Of a stretch of DNA of 8,571 bases, positions 5,770 through 8,571 are shown in pieces; positions within the stretch are counted from its first letter, which is position 1; each line of letters starts with the position of its first letter. Position numbers and translations under genes: made by a program. Source of the stretch: JAEKLB01 sp050249235 (GTDB taxonomy: Bacteria > Actinomycetota > Acidimicrobiia > Acidimicrobiales > CADCSY01); contig JBFWQW010000117.1 in the NCBI GenBank assembly GCA_050249235.1, positions 1 through 8,571 on the forward strand. Reading direction: 5' to 3'. The notes under the pieces were generated by a model. That model was given only the letters and a program-made list of their open reading frames with translations. It was not told the DNA's origin and made no database searches.

Positions 5770-6795
5770 ATGCCGGGAACGGGAACAGGTGCGGTGGTGT
5801 TGCGGCCGCCGGTGCGGCCGATGACCGCCCGCCCCACCGCCGCGCTCCCGGACGAGGGGCGGGCGGAGCGGTTCAGTTTCGAGCCGAAGTTCGACGGCTT
5901 CCGCGCCCTCGCCTTCGTCCAGGACGGGCGGGTGGTGCTGCAGTCGCGTCAGCAGCGGTTCCTGACCCGCTACTTCCCCGAGATCACCACCGCCCTCCTT
6001 CAGCAGGTCCCGGACGGGACGGTGCTCGACGGGGAGCTGGTCATCCGCACCGGGGGCCGGCTCGACTTCGGCGCCCTGCAGCGACGCATCCACCCCTCCG
6101 CCATGCACGCCGCCCGCCGCAGCCAGACCACTCCGGCGACGTTCGTCATCTTCGACGTCCTGGTCCGCGAGGGTGTCGATCTGCGGCCCGAGCAGTACCG
6201 ACGTCGCCGCAAAGCGCTGCGCCGACTCCTCAACGAGGTTCGGCCGCCGCTGGCGTTGATGCCAGCCACCCGCGACCTCGCAGGCGCCCGAGCCTGGATG
6301 GCCGACCACGCCGGGACCCGGATCGAAGGCAGCGGGATCGAGGGGGTCGTGGTCAAGGACCGGCGCCGCAGCTACCGCCCCGACCGACACACCTGGGACA
6401 AGGTCCGTATCCACCACACCACCGATGCGATCGTCGGCGGCGTCACCGGCCCCGTCGACCACCCCGAGGCGCTGGTCCTGGGCCGGTTCGACGAGCGCGG
6501 GCGGCTGCGCGTCGCCGGCCGCACCCGCCCGCTCGCACCTGCCCAGCGGGCCGAGCTCGCCGCCGTCCTGCGCGCGCCGGCGGGGGCGCATCCGTGGCCG
6601 CCGGTGATCCCGGCGGCGCGGTTCGGCCAGTACGGCGCCGGGCCCCTCGTCTACACCAAGGTCGCACCCAACGTGGTGGTCGAGGTCGACGCCGACGTGT
6701 GCTGGGACCACGGCCGCTGGCGCCACCCCGTCACCTACCGCCGCCTCCGCATCGACCTCACCCCCACCGACATCGGCCCCGGCCGGCCCCGCTGA
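5770..6795 (+). CDS. ligC: ATP-dependent DNA ligase, LigC type
   Basis: This 341-residue protein seals nicks in DNA using ATP. Nucleotidyltransferase motifs are in order: motif I EPKFDGFR with catalytic K40, then R60 in the QSRQQRF segment, motif III LDGELV (86-91), motif IIIa FVIFDVL (125-131), motif IV EGVVVKD (191-197) and motif V WDKVR (209-213). An OB-fold-like C-terminal domain (about 215-335) follows. Size and domain content match stand-alone actinobacterial LigC-type ligases, with no polymerase or nuclease domain as in LigD, and no ku gene in the window. The start is uncertain: ATG 5770 lacks a ribosome site, while GTG 5794 or 5797 has GGAACAGG upstream and would give the PVRPMTA N-terminus typical of the family. 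It may act in repair or in maintenance of the mobile DNA. Confidence 0.93.
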   Translation: MPGTGTGAVVLRPPVRPMTARPTAALPDEGRAERFSFEPKFDGFRALAFVQDGRVVLQSRQQRFLTRYFPEITTALLQQVPDGTVLDGELVIRTGGRLDFGALQRRIHPSAMHAARRSQTTPATFVIFDVLVREGVDLRPEQYRRRRKALRRLLNEVRPPLALMPATRDLAGARAWMADHAGTRIEGSGIEGVVVKDRRRSYRPDRHTWDKVRIHHTTDAIVGGVTGPVDHPEALVLGRFDERGRLRVAGRTRPLAPAQRAELAAVLRAPAGAHPWPPVIPAARFGQYGAGPLVYTKVAPNVVVEVDADVCWDHGRWRHPVTYRRLRIDLTPTDIGPGRPR

Positions 6796-6992
6796 TCCGA
6801 CCACCACGCCGAGCCGAGCGCAGGAAGTTGGGCAGTCGGGCCGACATCGACGGGACAGCGCTGTGCAGAGCACGGGGGCTCCGGGTTGCACCCGTGAACG
6901 GATTTCTGCGAACCGGCCCCACGAGCTCGCGGCCGCGGTGATGATCACGCCCCGCGTAGCCACGCGCCCCCCTTCTCGAGGAGCTGATCCGC

Positions 6993-7427
6993 ATGTCCTT
7001 GCCGCGCCGCGCCGCACTGGCCCTCACCTGCCTGATCGCCGCGCTCGTCGCCGTCCTCGCCCTGCCTCTCGCGGCGTCGACGGCCGCCGCGGCGCCGGCC
7101 CCGGTGGTGCCCGTCGGCCCGCAGTACGCCCACGAGCCCACCGCCGCGCAGTTCACCCGCAGCAACGTCGCCATCTACCAGTGCGCCCGCGCCGCGTGCC
7201 CGGTGATCGCCCACGCAGGCGCCACCGACCGGGTCAGCGTGGACTGCTGGAGCCACCACGTCGGCTCGGCCGACTTCACCCCGTACCGGTACGGGGTCAC
7301 GGTGAACTACCACGACCCCGCCCACCGGACCTACGGCTACGCCGCAGTCGCCGACGTCGAACTCCTCGACGGACCGGTCTCCCACTGCACCGGCGCAGTC
7401 GGTCTACGCCCCTACGACGAGGGCTGA
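6993..7427 (+). CDS. secreted four-cysteine protein, paralogue of 4315-4755
   Basis: This 144-residue protein has a long signal peptide (RRAALALTCLIAALVAVLAL then PLAASTAAAA, cleavage expected around residues 30-35). The mature domain carries C64, C69, C85 and C132. It aligns with the 4315 gene along the domain: AAQF, AIYQC, VSVDC, TVNYHDPAHRTYGYAAV, VELLDGPVSHC. The cysteine loop is shorter than in that copy. ATG 6993 has an excellent ribosome site GAGGAG (6978-6983). It is separated from the other exported genes by the small minus-strand genes and the ligase. A perfect hairpin (7532-7557) follows about 100 bp downstream. Function unknown; presumably extracellular and disulfide-bonded. Confidence 0.86.
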   Translation: MSLPRRAALALTCLIAALVAVLALPLAASTAAAAPAPVVPVGPQYAHEPTAAQFTRSNVAIYQCARAACPVIAHAGATDRVSVDCWSHHVGSADFTPYRYGVTVNYHDPAHRTYGYAAVADVELLDGPVSHCTGAVGLRPYDEG

Positions 7428-7458
7428 CCCCGCCACGGATCACACGCAGCCGCTGTCA

Positions 7459-7471
7459 AATGATGATCATT
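7459..7471. promoter_or_regulatory. AT-rich inverted repeat AATGAT-G-ATCATT
   Basis: This small AT-rich palindrome stands out in very GC-rich DNA, about 180 bp upstream of the PP2C gene. AATGATnATCATT-like sites resemble operators of Fur-family metal regulators such as Zur or Fur. The match is loose and short, so this is only a candidate operator. Confidence 0.25.
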
Positions 7472-7531
7472 CGCTGGCCGTGGATCCCCACACCCGCCAC
7501 TGGCCGCCAGCCACCGACCCGATGCTCAGAA

Positions 7532-7557
7532 GGCGGGCGGCACCGTCGCCGCCCGCC
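7532..7557. terminator. perfect GC-rich hairpin, likely terminator of the secreted-protein gene
   Basis: GGCGGGCGGC (7532-7541) pairs perfectly with GCCGCCCGCC (7548-7557) around a 6-nt loop. It lies between the 6993-7427 gene and the PP2C gene on the same strand. There is no U-tract. A second, weaker stem (CGCCGTC / GACGGCG, 7574-7596) follows. Confidence 0.55.
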
Positions 7558-7652
7558 ACCGCTCGCCCATGATCGCCGTCAGCGATCGCGACGGCGCAAC
7601 CCCCGCACGGGGCGGCGAGCTGGTCGCGCCCCTGACCTGGTGAGGACCCGAC

Positions 7653-8485
7653 ATGAACGCGACCGTCTGCAGTCGCGCCGGCGGCGCCGACGCCGATAAC
7701 GCCGATCTTGCGATCGTGGCCCCGTTCGGGGTCGTCCTGCTCGACGGGGCGAGCGCGTTCGCACCGGTCGACGTCTCACCCGTGACCTACGTGCGCTGCC
7801 TCGGCACCCACATCACCGCCGCCCTGCACCGCCACGACGCCATCCCGGTCGCCGACGCGGTCGCCGCTGCGATCGCCCGGACCACTGCCGAGCTGCATCT
7901 GACACCCACCGCGTCGCCGTCCAGCACCGTCGCGTCCTGCGCGTTCGTCACGACGTCGTCGACCTCTACGTACTCGGCGACAGCCCGATCGTCTACGGCA
8001 CGGTCGCCCCCGCCACGGGTGCGACGACCCGCCATCTCTCCGACGACCGACTCGTTCGCGTCGCCCTGCCGCAGCGCAACCGCTTCCGTGACCGGCTCCG
8101 CGCCGGCAGCGGCTACGACGACGAACATCGGGCTGCGCTCGGCGAGCTCCAGCGAGCCGAGCGCCGGGCACGTAACCGCGATCCCGGTTACTGGATCGCC
8201 GAGACCAGCCCGCAAGCGGCGCACCACGGCGTGGTCGAGCAGGTCGACCGCGCCGCGATGGCGTGGGCCGTCCTGGCGACCGACGGCGCCGCCGACCTCA
8301 TTGAGTTCGGAGGACACGACTGGCAGACGATCGCCCGCTCCGACGGGCGGCAGCTCGACGCTCTCCTGACCGAGCTCCACCGGTGGGAGGCCGAGGACGA
8401 CCCCGACGGCCGAACACTCCCGCGGGCGAAGCGCCACGACGACAAGACCCTCGTCGCCATCCCCCAGGTGGCCAGCGATGTCTGA
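7653..8485 (+). pseudogene. PP2C-family protein phosphatase with one frameshift near 7934
   Basis: The intact product would be about 277 residues: a metal-dependent Ser/Thr-type protein phosphatase. Visible motifs are N16 in DADNADLAIV, LLDGAS (D31-G32, metal site), SSTVA, LYVLGDSPIVY, ATDGAADL (D211) and DDKT (D263-D264). The first 94 residues lie in the frame of ATG 7653 (ribosome site GTGAGGA upstream). From VLRVRHDVVDLYVLGDSP on they lie in another frame that runs to TGA 8485. One missing base around 7934 (GTCGCGTCCTG where GTCGCGGTCCTG is expected) restores the whole domain. High third-position G/C on both sides shows decay is recent, or that it is an assembly error. The original frame continues to 8369 as a Ser/Thr/Arg-rich out-of-frame product. 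Confidence 0.75.
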
Positions 8486-8571
8486 CCACCTGACGAGCCT
8501 GCTCGCGCGGCCGCACGTGCTGCTCGACTTCGACGGGCCGGCGTGCGACGCCTATGCCGGCACCCCTCGGC
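8478..8571 (+). CDS. HAD-family hydrolase, N-terminal part (cut by window end)
   Basis: The 31 visible residues include VLLDFDGPACDAYAG, the HAD motif I (DxDG, nucleophile D17 and acid D19) seen at the N-terminus of phosphatase- and phosphoglycolate-phosphatase-like HAD proteins. Its ATG overlaps the end of the PP2C gene by 8 nt, so the two are probably coupled and act together. A PP2C plus HAD neighbour pair occurs in other actinomycetes, from memory. Substrate cannot be told. Confidence 0.75.
   Translation, partial: MSDHLTSLLARPHVLLDFDGPACDAYAGTPR

Noticed and set aside
5290..7017. 575-residue open frame on the minus strand opposite the DNA ligase
   Set aside because: It spans the ligase gene and intergenic DNA and overlaps the better-supported minus-strand gene at 5321-5614 in another frame; no motif, no ribosome site. 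A codon-bias shadow.
7498..7512. ACTGGCCGCCAGC match to the IS terminal repeat
   Set aside because: Only the palindromic 13-bp core matches, without the adjoining GGGGAGA; likely chance in GC-rich DNA rather than an IS remnant.
7934..8369. Taking the 238-residue frame from 7653 to 8369 as the true full protein
   Set aside because: After about residue 95 it becomes Ser/Thr/Arg/Pro-rich while the conserved PP2C motifs continue in another frame up to 8485.

Overview
The window is GC-rich DNA with strong G/C bias at third codon positions, GTG starts, GAGG-type ribosome sites and short overlapping gene ends. It looks like an accessory region (plasmid or integrated island) of an actinomycete; a Pseudonocardia-like host is my inference from style only. 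No rRNA, tRNA or CRISPR array is visible.

Layout. Positions 1-371 hold the decayed or frameshifted 3' part of an unidentified gene. A complete IS21-family insertion sequence (372-3005) sits in it, with istA and istB overlapping by ATGA, four-fold terminal repeats at each end and an exact 6-bp target duplication CGTGAA. Removing the IS and one CGTGAA copy rejoins an open frame that ends in a TAATG overlap with the next gene, so the interrupted gene was probably translationally coupled to it.

Three plus-strand genes follow (3111-3590, 3808-4221, 4315-4755). Each encodes a small exported or membrane-anchored protein with four cysteines. The first two are clear paralogues of each other. The third is a paralogue of a fourth gene at 6993-7427. 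The shared layout (export signal, a PVY/PIY/AIY motif, four cysteines) suggests one family of secreted, disulfide-bonded, possibly SH3-like small domains. I do not recognise a named family, and this is the least explained part of the window.

A long hairpin (4819-4857) lies between the third gene and a convergent minus-strand pair of small genes (5321-5614 and 5148-5324, overlapping by GTGA). Downstream of the pair is a frameshifted second copy of its end (4854-5150). On the plus strand come an orphan Cys/His-containing reading frame (5641-5751), a complete LigC-type ATP-dependent DNA ligase (5770-6795) and the fourth secreted-protein gene. The window ends with a PP2C-type phosphatase gene carrying one apparent 1-nt deletion (7653-8485), overlapped by the start of a HAD-family hydrolase gene that runs off the edge.

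There is no evident single pathway. The picture is accessory DNA with gene duplication, decay and a recent transposon insertion, containing a cluster of paralogous secreted cysteine proteins of unknown role.
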